Shown in pieces: positions 8,415 through 16,795 of a stretch of DNA of 64,000 nt; the stretch's first letter is position 1, and each line of letters opens with the position of its first letter. Source of the DNA: Verrucomicrobiaceae bacterium (lineage in GTDB: Bacteria > Verrucomicrobiota > Verrucomicrobiia > Verrucomicrobiales > Verrucomicrobiaceae); assembly GCA_015075365.1 (NCBI GenBank), contig JABTUN010000001.1, positions 1,302,001 through 1,366,000 of the forward strand. Direction: 5' to 3'. A program made the position numbers and the translations under genes. The notes below the pieces were generated by a model, which saw only the letters and a program-made list of their open reading frames with translations, made no database searches and had not been told where the DNA came from.

Positions 8415-8939
8415 ATGAGCCAAAGTGCCGCCAAGAACGCGCCCGTCGTGGGCATCATCATGGGTTCCAGCTCCGACTGGCCCACCATGCAAAACGCCGC
8501 GCAGGTGCTGGCCGACTTTGGCGTGCCGTTTGAGAAGAAAGTCGTCAGCGCGCACCGCACACCGCAGCTCCTCTACGACTACGCCACCACGGCGGCCTCC
8601 CGCGGCCTTAAAATCATCATCGCCGGCGCGGGCGGCGCGGCACATCTGCCGGGCATGACGGCCAGCATGACCACCCTGCCCGTCCTGGGCGTTCCGGTGC
8701 AGAGCCGCGCGCTCAGCGGTGTGGACAGCCTCTATTCCATCGTGCAGATGCCCGGCGGCGTCCCCGTGGCCACCTTTGCCATCGGCAATGCCGGCGCGCT
8801 GAACGCGGGCCTCTTCGCCGTCTCCATGCTGGCGAACGAAAACCCGGCGCTGGCCGAAAAACTGGCCGCCTTCCGCCAGCGGCAGACACAGAAAGTGCTG
8901 GAGAGCCAAAGCGAGCTGGAGGAGGAGAAAAAGGCGTGA
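8415..8939 (+). CDS. purE: N5-carboxyaminoimidazole ribonucleotide mutase (PurE, class I)
   Basis: 174 residues from ATG 8415. It converts N5-CAIR to CAIR in de novo purine synthesis. GSSSDWPTM near the N-terminus and SAHRTP (the catalytic His and phosphate-binding Arg) define class I PurE, followed by [15 protein letters not shown]. The partner purK starts within its stop codon (GTGA overlap at 8936-8939), so the two form a translationally coupled operon. The C-terminal Glu/Lys-rich tail (SELEEEKKA) is a small extension. Confidence 0.96.
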   Translation: MSQSAAKNAPVVGIIMGSSSDWPTMQNAAQVLADFGVPFEKKVVSAHRTPQLLYDYATTAASRGLKIIIAGAGGAAHLPGMTASMTTLPVLGVPVQSRALSGVDSLYSIVQMPGGVPVATFAIGNAGALNAGLFAVSMLANENPALAEKLAAFRQRQTQKVLESQSELEEEKKA

Positions 8940-10075
8940 GATTCCAGCCCGGTTCCACCATCGGCATGCTCGGCGGCGGCCAGCTCGGCCGCATGTTCAC
9001 GCTCGAAGCACGGCGCGCAGGCTATCGCGTGGCCATTTTCACCGATGAGAAACGCGGCTGTCCCGCCGGACAATTCGCGGATGTCGAGATCAACGCGGCT
9101 TACGACGACACCGCGGCCCTGAAGGGCTTTTTAGGCCAGGTCGATGTCGTCACCGCAGAATTCGAAAACATCCCGGCGTCGTGCCTGGAGGCCGTGGAGG
9201 CCGTGAAACCGCTGTTTCCCGGCTCCAAGGCCATTTTCACCACGCAGCATCGCGAACGCGAGAAACTCTTCCTTCGTGACCAGGGAATTGCCTGCGCGGA
9301 ATTTCGCGTGGTGAGTGACCTGGCCGGTCTGGAGATCGCCGTGGCTGATTTGGGCCGTCCGTGCGTGATCAAGACGGCCGCGTTTGGCTACGATGGCAAA
9401 GGCCAGTGCAAGGTGACCGCGGAAACCGACCTGGCGGAGGCGTGGCGCTCCTTCGAAGGCCACCGCGCGGTCGTGGAGCAGTGGGTGAGCTTTGTGTGCG
9501 AGGTCTCCGTCGTCGGCGCGCGTGCGCGTGATGGAAAAATGGCCGTGCATGGCTGCGTGGAAAACCAGCACACGCACCACATTCTCGATGTGACGATCTC
9601 GCCCGCCCGCGTGGCACCTGAGATTGTCGATCAAGCCATCGAACTGTGGGAAGCGGTGGCCAACGGGCTCGACTATGTCGGCACGATGGCTGTCGAGATG
9701 TTTGTGACGACTGACGGACATGTGATCGTGAATGAAATCGCTCCACGGCCTCACAACAGCGGCCACTACACCATCGACGCCTGCGTCACGAACCAGTTCC
9801 AGCAGCAGCAGCGCGCCATCTGCGGCCTGCCGCTGGGTGATCCCACCCAGCACACGCCGGCCGTGATGATCAATCTCTTGGGCGACATCTGGCCCGCGCC
9901 CACGGTGCATCCCGACTGGTCGCCCGTGCTCAACCACCCGCGCGCCAAGCTGCATCTCTACGGCAAGGCGGAGGCCCGCCCGAAACGCAAGATGGGCCAC
10001 TTCACCGTCCTCGGCGACACGATCGACGAGGCGCTGGAGGATGCCCTGCGCCTGCGCGCGGCCCTTGGGATTTAG
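8936..10075 (+). CDS. purK: 5-(carboxyamino)imidazole ribonucleotide synthase (PurK)
   Basis: 379 residues from GTG 8936, overlapping the purE stop. It is an ATP-grasp enzyme that makes N5-CAIR from AIR, bicarbonate and ATP, the substrate of PurE. Visible features: [11 protein letters not shown] at the N-terminus, [25 protein letters not shown] in the ATP-grasp core, [19 protein letters not shown] for Mg-ATP binding, and [16 protein letters not shown] near the C-terminus. The length is normal for the family. Confidence 0.96.
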   Translation: MRFQPGSTIGMLGGGQLGRMFTLEARRAGYRVAIFTDEKRGCPAGQFADVEINAAYDDTAALKGFLGQVDVVTAEFENIPASCLEAVEAVKPLFPGSKAIFTTQHREREKLFLRDQGIACAEFRVVSDLAGLEIAVADLGRPCVIKTAAFGYDGKGQCKVTAETDLAEAWRSFEGHRAVVEQWVSFVCEVSVVGARARDGKMAVHGCVENQHTHHILDVTISPARVAPEIVDQAIELWEAVANGLDYVGTMAVEMFVTTDGHVIVNEIAPRPHNSGHYTIDACVTNQFQQQQRAICGLPLGDPTQHTPAVMINLLGDIWPAPTVHPDWSPVLNHPRAKLHLYGKAEARPKRKMGHFTVLGDTIDEALEDALRLRAALGI

Positions 10076-10132
10076 GAGCTCCTCGAACAAGATGCCCTGG
10101 CCGCCCGGTGCTTTCCGGCCATCATTTCCCAC

Positions 10133-11014
10133 ATGGCCTCCGCCCTCTCCATCGTCGTCGTCGGCTCGTTGAATGTGGATCACACGCTGCGTGTGCCGCG
10201 CATCCCTGCGCCGGGCGAGACGCTGACGTCGAGCAGCATGCTGACGTGTTTTGGCGGCAAAGGAGCCAATCAGGCTGTCGCCGCCGCACGAGCAGGCGGA
10301 CGCGTGGCGATGATCGGCTGCGTGGGCGTGGATGATTTCGGCACGCGCTACATTGCGGCGCTGAAAGCCGAGGGAATCGACACCACGGGCGTTTTGCGCT
10401 CCGAAACGCCGACGGGCAGCGCTTTCATCGTGGTGGATGATGCGGGCGAGAACTCGATCATTGTGAATCCAGGCGCGAATCACGCGATCACGGCCGCGGA
10501 CATCGACAAGCATGCGGACCTTATCCGCGGAGCCGATGCGCTGCTGTTGCAGCTTGAGTGTCCGCTGCCAGTGGTGCGTCGCGCGGCGGAAATCGCGCGC
10601 GAAGCGGGTGTGCGGGTCCTTTTGAACCCGTCGCCGCTCAACGAGGCGTTTCTGGCGGATCGCTTCGAAGTCGATGTGCTGATTGCGAATGAAGGCGAGG
10701 CGGCCAAGATCACGCCAAGTCGCGATCTGAAGGAGGCAAAGTGCCGTCAGCTTATCATCACGCGTGGTGCTCAGAGCACGCTGAGCTACACGGAGGCCGG
10801 TGTGAGCGATCTGGCGCCGCCGAAGGTCACGCCGGTGGATACCGTGGGCGCGGGCGACACGTTTGCGGGCGCATTTGCTGTTTCGAGCGACATAGCCTTC
10901 GCAAACGCGGCCGGGGCGCTCGCGACGCTGAAAGCGGGCGCGCAGCCTTCGATCCCGACGCGCGAGGCGATCATGGCGTTTTGCCAGCGCTGCACCTTGC
11001 CACGGCATGTCTGA
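10133..11014 (+). CDS. PfkB-family sugar kinase, ribokinase-like
   Basis: 293 residues from ATG 10133. VVGSLNVDHTLRVPRIPAPGET and FGGKGANQAVAAARAG form the N-terminal ribokinase signature; DTVGAGDTFAGAF near the C-terminus holds the catalytic Asp and anion hole. RbsK, phosphorylating ribose to ribose 5-phosphate, is the nearest named family, but related PfkB kinases for other sugars or nucleosides share these motifs. The protein is a little shorter than typical RbsK. No rbs transporter is adjacent; purEK lies upstream, 57 bp away. Confidence 0.82.
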   Translation: MASALSIVVVGSLNVDHTLRVPRIPAPGETLTSSSMLTCFGGKGANQAVAAARAGGRVAMIGCVGVDDFGTRYIAALKAEGIDTTGVLRSETPTGSAFIVVDDAGENSIIVNPGANHAITAADIDKHADLIRGADALLLQLECPLPVVRRAAEIAREAGVRVLLNPSPLNEAFLADRFEVDVLIANEGEAAKITPSRDLKEAKCRQLIITRGAQSTLSYTEAGVSDLAPPKVTPVDTVGAGDTFAGAFAVSSDIAFANAAGALATLKAGAQPSIPTREAIMAFCQRCTLPRHV

Positions 11015-11093
11015 TCGTGCCGTCTGTTTGTCCTCTCTTGTCGAAGGGCTGAAGTCGTGGCGAAATCGCCTACGGCGTCTCGTTTTAATCTCA

Positions 11094-14045
11094 ATGCAAT
11101 CCCCTCTCGCTCTTCTTTTGCTCGCCAGCACCGCCAGCGCGCTCGACTTCAATCGGGACGTGCGTCCCGTGCTCGCGCAGCAGTGCTTCACCTGCCACGG
11201 CATGGACGACCACGGCCGCAAAGGCAAGCTGCGCCTCGATTTGAGCGAATCCGCCTACGGCAAAGGCAAATCGGGTGAGATCGCCATCGTGCCCGGCAAG
11301 CCGGACGCCAGCGAGGTGGTGAAACGCATCCTCTCCACCGACGAGGACGAGGTCATGCCACCACCGCACACGAAGAAGGTGCTCTCCGACAAGGAGAAGA
11401 GCATCTTGAAGCAATGGATCGCCGAAGGGGCCAAGTATGAGGCGCATTGGGCCTACTCGCCGCCACAGCCTTCGAAGGACCCGAAAGGGAGCATTGATCA
11501 TTTCATCCATGAGCGCCTGGAGAAAGAAGGCCTGAAGCCTTCACCTGAAGCGGATCCCTACACGCTCGTGCGGCGTGTGTATCTCGATCTCACGGGCCTG
11601 CCGCCAACTCCCGCTGAAGCGGATGCCTTTGTGAATGACAAATCGCCGGGTGCCTACGAGAAGCTTGTCGATTCGCTGCTGGCCTCCAAACAATACGGCG
11701 AACGCTGGGCGCGTCGCTGGCTGGATCTCGCACGCTACGCGGACACGAATGGCTTTGAGAAAGACCGCCCGCGTCAGATCTGGCCTTATCGTGACTGGGT
11801 CGTGAAGGCGCTGAATGACGACATGCCCTTCGACCAGTTCAGCATCAAGCAGCTCGCCGGAGACATGCTTCCGAATGCCACGCCGGAGGACATCATCGCC
11901 ACCGGCTTTCATCGAAACACGATGCTGAATGAAGAGGGCGGCATTGATCCGAATGAATACCGCTTCTATGCCATGGTGGATCGCGTTGGCGTCACCGGCA
12001 CGGCGTGGATGGGCCTCACGCTGAACTGCTGCCAGTGCCACACGCACAAATACGATCCCATCCTGCACACCGATTACTACAGCGTCATGGCGCTCCTCAA
12101 CAACGCCGACGAACCGACCTACCACATCCCGACGCCTGAAATCGAAAAGCAGCAAAAAGCCCACGCCGAGCGCATCGCGAAGCTGGAGGCCGATTTGCCG
12201 AAAAAGTTCCCCGGAGGCGAGGCGGCGATGCAGAGCCGTTTCGCCGGCTGGATCGAAGGTGAATCGAAACGGGCCTCAAACTGGCAAATCATTCGCCCCA
12301 CGGCCATGAAGACCACCATGCCGCACCTCGAGCAGCAGCCCGATGGCTTCATCCTCGGCAGCGGCGACATCTCGAAGAGCGATGTCTATGATTTGAGCTT
12401 CAAAGCGCCCATCAAAGGCGTCACCGCCATCAAGCTCGAGGTCGCGAGCCATTCGAGCCTGCCAAACGACGGCCCCGGCCTCACTTACTACGAAGGCCCC
12501 ATCGGCGGATTCTTCCTCAGCGAACTGCAGGCCTTCCAAAACGGCCAACGCGTGAAGATCACGAACGCCGAGGCCACCAACGAAGAAGAGGAAGACAAGA
12601 TCAACGATGCCGCCACTGCGGCGAAGCCGACGAAGAAAGCCGCACGCAAAGCCGCCGCGAAAAAGACCAACAACGCCATGGCCACGCTCGACGCCGAGAT
12701 GAGCAGCGGCTGGCAGGTGCTCGGTGGTTACGGTCAAAGCCACGCAGCGGTGTTTCATTTCGAGAAACCGGTCGATCTGACCAACGGCTTCGATTTGAAA
12801 ATGCTCTTCGAGAAGCACTTCGCCTGCCCGCTCGGCCATTTCCGCCTCTCCGTAACTACCAGCGATCATGCTGAGGCCACTGGGCATCCGTTTGAAGTCG
12901 AGAATGCACTCGCGAAGCAGAAGTCAGAAGTCAGAGGTCAGAAGTCAGAAGTGCTGATGCGTTTTCTCGAAACTGCTCCCGAGATGAAGCAGGCCGCCGC
13001 GCCCTTGCTCGCCGCGCGTCGTCAGATGCCTCGCGGTCAGGCCACGCTGGCGTTGAAGGAGCGTCCCGCGTCGAATCCGCGTCCCACGAATCGCTACCAT
13101 CGCGGCGAATACCTCCAGCCCAAGGAAACCGTGCCGCCCGCCGTGCCCGCCTTTCTGCCCTCGCTGCCGAAGAACGCGCCCGCGAACCGCCTCACCTTCG
13201 CGAAGTGGCTTTTCAGCCCCGAAAACCCGCTCACCGCCCGCGTGACCGTGAACCGTCAGTGGCAGGCCTTCTTCGGTCGCGGTCTCGTGAAGAGTTTGGA
13301 GGACTTCGGCTATCAAAGCGAGGCTCCCAGCCATCCTGAGTTGCTCGACTGGCTCGCCGTGGAGTTCGTGAAGCAAGGCTGGAGCCTCAAAAAGCTGCAC
13401 AAGCTCATCGTGATGAGCGCCACCTACAAACAGGCCAGCCAGATGTTGGATAAGTCCGATCCCGAAAACGTGCTGCTCGCCCGTGGTTCACGCTTCCGCC
13501 TCGATGCCGAGATCATCCGCGATTCCGCGCTCAAAGCCGCCGGCGTGCTTTCGCTGAAAATGGGCGGCCCCGGTGTGTATCCGCCGCAACCGGCCAGCGT
13601 CACCACCGAGGGCACTTACGGCAAGGTCGAGTGGAAAACGAGCGAGGGCGAGGATCGCTACCGCCGCAGCCTCTACACCTTCACCAAGCGAACGGCCCCC
13701 TTCGCCATGGCCACCACCTTCGACGCGCCCACCGGCGAGGCCTGCCTCGCTCGACGCGATGTCTCGAACAGCCCCCTGCAAGCCCTCACGCTGCTCAACG
13801 ACCAGATGTTCATGGAAGCCGCCCAAGCCATGGCCAAAGCCGTCCTCGCCGAATCCCCCGACGACGACTCCCGCCTCACCAACACCTTCCGCCGCTGCCT
13901 CACGCGTCCACCCGCCGCCGATGAGCTGACGATGCTCAAAACCTTCCTCGCCAAACAACGCGCCCAAAAACTCGACGGCGAAGCACTGTGGACGGCGGTG
14001 TGCCGTGCGGTGCTTAATCTTGATGAGGCTATCACACACCCATGA
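11094..14045 (+). CDS. Exported DUF1549/DUF1553 cytochrome c-type protein (PSCyt1-PSCyt2-PSD1)
   Basis: 983 residues; ATG 11094 is chosen because it starts a clear signal peptide (MQSPLALLLLASTASA), unlike the upstream in-frame start. Domains in order: PSCyt1 haem-binding domain with CFTCH (residues 31-35); DUF1549/PSCyt2 (~140-345) with a second Cys cluster LNCCQCHTHKYDP; a central module (~370-600) with a Lys/Ala-rich stretch KAARKAAAKK; and a C-terminal DUF1553/PSD1 domain (~700-980). Such proteins are abundant in Planctomycetes and Verrucomicrobia and are usually followed by a DUF1501 gene, as here after an insertion. They are thought to act in periplasmic polysaccharide metabolism, but the reaction is unknown. 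Confidence 0.9.
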   Translation: MQSPLALLLLASTASALDFNRDVRPVLAQQCFTCHGMDDHGRKGKLRLDLSESAYGKGKSGEIAIVPGKPDASEVVKRILSTDEDEVMPPPHTKKVLSDKEKSILKQWIAEGAKYEAHWAYSPPQPSKDPKGSIDHFIHERLEKEGLKPSPEADPYTLVRRVYLDLTGLPPTPAEADAFVNDKSPGAYEKLVDSLLASKQYGERWARRWLDLARYADTNGFEKDRPRQIWPYRDWVVKALNDDMPFDQFSIKQLAGDMLPNATPEDIIATGFHRNTMLNEEGGIDPNEYRFYAMVDRVGVTGTAWMGLTLNCCQCHTHKYDPILHTDYYSVMALLNNADEPTYHIPTPEIEKQQKAHAERIAKLEADLPKKFPGGEAAMQSRFAGWIEGESKRASNWQIIRPTAMKTTMPHLEQQPDGFILGSGDISKSDVYDLSFKAPIKGVTAIKLEVASHSSLPNDGPGLTYYEGPIGGFFLSELQAFQNGQRVKITNAEATNEEEEDKINDAATAAKPTKKAARKAAAKKTNNAMATLDAEMSSGWQVLGGYGQSHAAVFHFEKPVDLTNGFDLKMLFEKHFACPLGHFRLSVTTSDHAEATGHPFEVENALAKQKSEVRGQKSEVLMRFLETAPEMKQAAAPLLAARRQMPRGQATLALKERPASNPRPTNRYHRGEYLQPKETVPPAVPAFLPSLPKNAPANRLTFAKWLFSPENPLTARVTVNRQWQAFFGRGLVKSLEDFGYQSEAPSHPELLDWLAVEFVKQGWSLKKLHKLIVMSATYKQASQMLDKSDPENVLLARGSRFRLDAEIIRDSALKAAGVLSLKMGGPGVYPPQPASVTTEGTYGKVEWKTSEGEDRYRRSLYTFTKRTAPFAMATTFDAPTGEACLARRDVSNSPLQALTLLNDQMFMEAAQAMAKAVLAESPDDDSRLTNTFRRCLTRPPAADELTMLKTFLAKQRAQKLDGEALWTAVCRAVLNLDEAITHP
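12919..12953 (+). repeat. In-gene heptanucleotide microsatellite (five AGAAGTC-type units)
   Basis: Five consecutive 7-nt units (one with a G in the fourth position, the last ending in G) lie inside the DUF1553 gene, in the linker before the PSD1 domain, and encode a short KSEVRGQKSEV stretch. Seven is not a multiple of three, so gain or loss of one unit would shift the frame. Confidence 0.75.
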
Positions 14046-14464
14046 GCATGGATTCTCCTGATACATCCAAATCGCTCGAACAGCTCGAAGGCAAAGCTTG
14101 GGGGCCGCCGGAGTATGATTCCCATCTTGTTCTGGAGTGCCACCGGCTTCATCGGCTCCCATTGCGTGATTTCACCATGGCTGACTATCGCCGCATGATT
14201 AGTCAGAGCATTTGCTTGGAGTTTTTGGCACCATTAGCGCTTCAATGTCTCCAGAAAGAGCCATTTTTGGAAGCCGAGCTGTATGAGGGCGATTTGCTTT
14301 GCGCTTTGCTTACCTCCGAGAAGGAATTCTGGCGCACTCACAAAGAACTAAATGCGGCTGCTGAACAATTGGCTGCATATGCCGAGTCGAAACTCCCGGA
14401 GCTATTACCGAAGGCTCAGCGCCGTCATGCAACCGAAGCGATAGCGCACTTTCGCAAGAGCTAA
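14042..14464 (+). CDS. CdiI-like contact-dependent inhibition immunity protein (orphan)
   Basis: 140 residues; the ATG overlaps the DUF1553 stop (ATGA at 14042-14045), so it is probably co-translated with that gene. KSLEQLEGKAWGPPEYDSHLV, HRLHRLPLRDFTMADYRRMI and FLAPLALQCL...YEGDLLCALL match the family of small CDI-system immunity proteins. No CdiA-like or Rhs toxin is next to it, so it looks like an orphan that could protect against a neighbour's toxin. Its coding sequence is visibly less GC-rich than the flanking DUF1553 and DUF1501 genes, consistent with acquisition. Confidence 0.72.
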   Translation: MSMDSPDTSKSLEQLEGKAWGPPEYDSHLVLECHRLHRLPLRDFTMADYRRMISQSICLEFLAPLALQCLQKEPFLEAELYEGDLLCALLTSEKEFWRTHKELNAAAEQLAAYAESKLPELLPKAQRRHATEAIAHFRKS

Positions 14465-14489
14465 GTCTCAGCTTTAACATTCCTTTTTC

Positions 14490-14554
14490 ATGAACACCCC
14501 CAACATCACTCGCAGACACTTCTTCCAGGATTGCGCCGTCGGCACGGGCAAGAT
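14490..14554 (+). pseudogene. Duplicated 5' fragment of the DUF1501 gene (direct repeat copy 1)
   Basis: These 65 bases repeat the first 65 bases of the intact DUF1501 gene (15379-15443) with a single T/C difference, 889 bp upstream. They encode the same Tat signal start (MNTPNITRRHFFQDCAVGTGK), then run into unrelated DNA carrying the antisense toxin-antitoxin genes. The frame happens to stay open to 15320, but that continuation is antisense to the PIN and antitoxin genes and is not a real protein. Confidence 0.85.
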
Positions 14555-14569
14555 GTTGTCAGAGATCGA

Positions 14570-15064
14570 TCACTCCCCCGCCATTCGCAGGCACTGGAGC
14601 CGGAGGCGTGGGCTGATAAAAAGCCCGTTGGCGATGATGAGGTCGAGTGGTGCCTTCACTTCGGGGATGAGCGAGAGCTTCTTGGCTCGAAGCAAAAGCC
14701 CGCAGGTGCCGACGACTTCGAGGCCAAACACGTCCATGGCGACCCGGCGGCCGCGTCGTTCATCCAGGACGACTCCCGAAATGCCGTATTCTTTGGCGAG
14801 CTGCATGACCGAGGCTTCTCCTGGATCAAGAATCGTCGAAAGCATGGGATCGACTGGCGGTGTCGGCAGGATTTCAAACGCCTCCAAGGTTGCCTGGATC
14901 GAGAGCGCATCGGACGCGTCCTTGGCTTGCAGTTCCTCCACGACCTTGCGCGTGGTGAGCACCTTCGGAAATAGGCTGGCGAACAGATGTCCGAGTCCAG
15001 CTTTGCACAACGAAATGACCGGGCTCGTATTGCAGACAACCGGGCGCTGGAAGAACTCAGACAT
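14570..15064 (-). CDS. PIN-domain toxin, DUF3368 family
   Basis: 164 residues from ATG 15064, overlapping the end of the antitoxin gene by 8 bp. VVCNTSPVISLCKAG at the N-terminus, GEASVMQLAKEYG, VVLDERRGRRVA and VVGTCGLLLRAKKLSLI are the landmarks of DUF3368 PIN-like nucleases. Acidic residues of these motifs bind the metal for RNA cleavage; the first motif has Asn where many PIN proteins have Asp. With UPF0175 it forms a type II toxin-antitoxin module. The target RNA is unknown. Confidence 0.85.
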   Translation of the reverse strand: MSEFFQRPVVCNTSPVISLCKAGLGHLFASLFPKVLTTRKVVEELQAKDASDALSIQATLEAFEILPTPPVDPMLSTILDPGEASVMQLAKEYGISGVVLDERRGRRVAMDVFGLEVVGTCGLLLRAKKLSLIPEVKAPLDLIIANGLFISPRLRLQCLRMAGE

Positions 15065-15308
15065 GGGCGAACTCTTGCTCCATCTCTTCCTCGCTCAGGT
15101 CGATCACCGGCACGCCATGGCGGCTCGCTTCGTGAAGAAAAGCCACGCGGCCCATTCCGCACATGCGGGCAGCCTGCCCCGAGGTGATCTCGCCGAGTTC
15201 GAAGTACTTCAAGGCGAGAAGGAATTTGCTGCGTTCTTCCACCTCCGCACGGCTTCTGGCGTGCAGCGTCAGGCAAGTTGGCAGGTCGATGGCAAGAGTC
15301 GTTGTCAT
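15057..15308 (-). CDS. UPF0175 family antitoxin
   Basis: 83 residues from ATG 15308. The pattern LALKYFELGEITSGQAARMCGMGRVAFLHEASRHGVPV is typical of UPF0175, a small helix-turn-helix-containing family that pairs with DUF3368 PIN proteins. It is the first gene of the two-gene operon and overlaps the toxin start, which is usual for such modules. The DNA-binding part probably autoregulates the promoter in 15309-15378, which would be shared divergently with the DUF1501 gene (inference). Confidence 0.85.
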   Translation of the reverse strand: MTTTLAIDLPTCLTLHARSRAEVEERSKFLLALKYFELGEITSGQAARMCGMGRVAFLHEASRHGVPVIDLSEEEMEQEFAHV

Positions 15309-15378
15309 GCCCCAGCTTAACCGACCGGCCTTAGATCGGCAACAAGTCCTCTTTCACCCGTTTCCCCATTCAAACCCC

Positions 15379-16791
15379 ATGAACACCCCCAACATCACCC
15401 GCAGACACTTCTTCCAGGATTGCGCCGTCGGCACGGGCAAGATCGCGCTGGCGTCGTTGCTGGCGGAATCGGCTTATGGAGCGGCGAAGAGCCCGAATGT
15501 GGCCGCGTCGTCGCATTTTCAGCCGAAGGCGAAGGCGGTCATTCACATGTTCATGGCCGGTGCGCCGTCGCAGCTCGAGATGTTCGATCACAAGCCGATG
15601 CTCACGAAGTATGAAGGCAAGCCGCTGCCGCCTTCGGTGATCGGCGGACAGCGTTATGCCTTCATCCGGCCCGACGCCGCCGTTTTGGGACCGCGCTTCA
15701 AGTTTGCCAAGCACGGACAATGCGGCGCGGAGCTCTCTGAGGTGCTGCCGCATCTGGCGACCATCGTGGACGACATCGCCATCGTGAAATCCTGCCGCAC
15801 GACGCAGTTCAACCACGCCCCGGCGCAGATTTTCATGAACACGGGCTTTTCGCAGCCCGGACGGCCCAGCATGGGCTCGTGGATCACCTACGGCCTCGGC
15901 GCGGAGACGCGGGATCTTCCGAGCTTTGTCGTGATGAGCACCGGCAGCGGCATCAGCGGCGGCGCGGCCTGCTGGAGCAGCGGTTTCCTGCCGAGCGTGT
16001 ATTCCGGCACGCGCTTGCGCAACACGGGCGATCCCATTTTGAATGTGAGCACGCCGGAAGGCATCGCGCCCGGCACGCAAAAGGACACCATCGACCTCAT
16101 CAACGCGCTCAATCATCGCCGCCTGAAGCTCGATGGCGATGGCGAGACCGCCACGCGCATCGCGAACTACGAGATGGCCTACCGTCTGCAAACCTCCGCG
16201 CCGGAGCTGATGGACCTCACGAAGGAAGACGAGGCCACGCTGAAAATGTATGGCTGCGATCCGAAGGTGCCGTCCTTTGCCCGCGCCTGCCTGCTGGCGC
16301 GCCGCATGGTCGAGCGCGGTGTGCGCTTCATCAACATCTACAACGAAGGCTGGGACGCGCACAGCAACGTGGAGGGCAACGTGCGCAACAACACCAAGGC
16401 CACCGACCAGGCCAGCGCCGCGCTCGTCAAAGACCTCAAGCAGCGCGGCCTGCTCGACAGCACGCTCGTCGTCTGGGGCGGTGAATTCGGCCGCACGCCG
16501 ATGGTTGAGGCCAGCGTGTCGCTCGGCCGCAGCATGGGCCGCGATCATCATCCGCAGGCCTTCACCATGTGGATGGCCGGCGGCGGCATCAAAGGCGGCG
16601 TCACACTCGGTGCGACGGACGAGATGGGCTTCAACATCATCGAAGACGAAGTCCATGTGGCCGACATCCACGCGACGATCCTGCATCAGCTCGGCATGGA
16701 TCACGAGCGCCTGTCGTTCCGCGCCGCCGGACTCGACTTCAAGCTCACCGGCGTGGAGCCGTGCAAGGTGATCAAGCAGATCCTCGCATGA
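15379..16791 (+). CDS. Tat-exported DUF1501 domain protein
   Basis: 470 residues from ATG 15379. The twin-arginine signal ITRRHFFQDCAVGTGKIALASLL indicates folded export. The body has DUF1501 features: HMFMAGAPSQLEMFDHKP, FAKHGQCGAELSEVLPHL, SCRTTQFNHAPAQIFMNTG, VVWGGEFGRTPMVE and GRDHHPQAFTMWMAGGGIKGG. DUF1501 proteins are sulfatase/alkaline-phosphatase-like and are normally co-transcribed with DUF1553 cytochromes. The frame is open further upstream, but ATG 15379 begins the Tat signal and is shared with the 65-bp duplicate at 14490. The inserted toxin-antitoxin cassette now separates it from the DUF1553 gene. Confidence 0.92.
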   Translation: MNTPNITRRHFFQDCAVGTGKIALASLLAESAYGAAKSPNVAASSHFQPKAKAVIHMFMAGAPSQLEMFDHKPMLTKYEGKPLPPSVIGGQRYAFIRPDAAVLGPRFKFAKHGQCGAELSEVLPHLATIVDDIAIVKSCRTTQFNHAPAQIFMNTGFSQPGRPSMGSWITYGLGAETRDLPSFVVMSTGSGISGGAACWSSGFLPSVYSGTRLRNTGDPILNVSTPEGIAPGTQKDTIDLINALNHRRLKLDGDGETATRIANYEMAYRLQTSAPELMDLTKEDEATLKMYGCDPKVPSFARACLLARRMVERGVRFINIYNEGWDAHSNVEGNVRNNTKATDQASAALVKDLKQRGLLDSTLVVWGGEFGRTPMVEASVSLGRSMGRDHHPQAFTMWMAGGGIKGGVTLGATDEMGFNIIEDEVHVADIHATILHQLGMDHERLSFRAAGLDFKLTGVEPCKVIKQILA

Positions 16792-16795
16792 GGCC

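Noticed and set aside
14490..15320. 276-codon frame starting with a Tat signal
   Set aside because: Only the first 65 bp are DUF1501 sequence; the rest is antisense to the PIN toxin and antitoxin genes.
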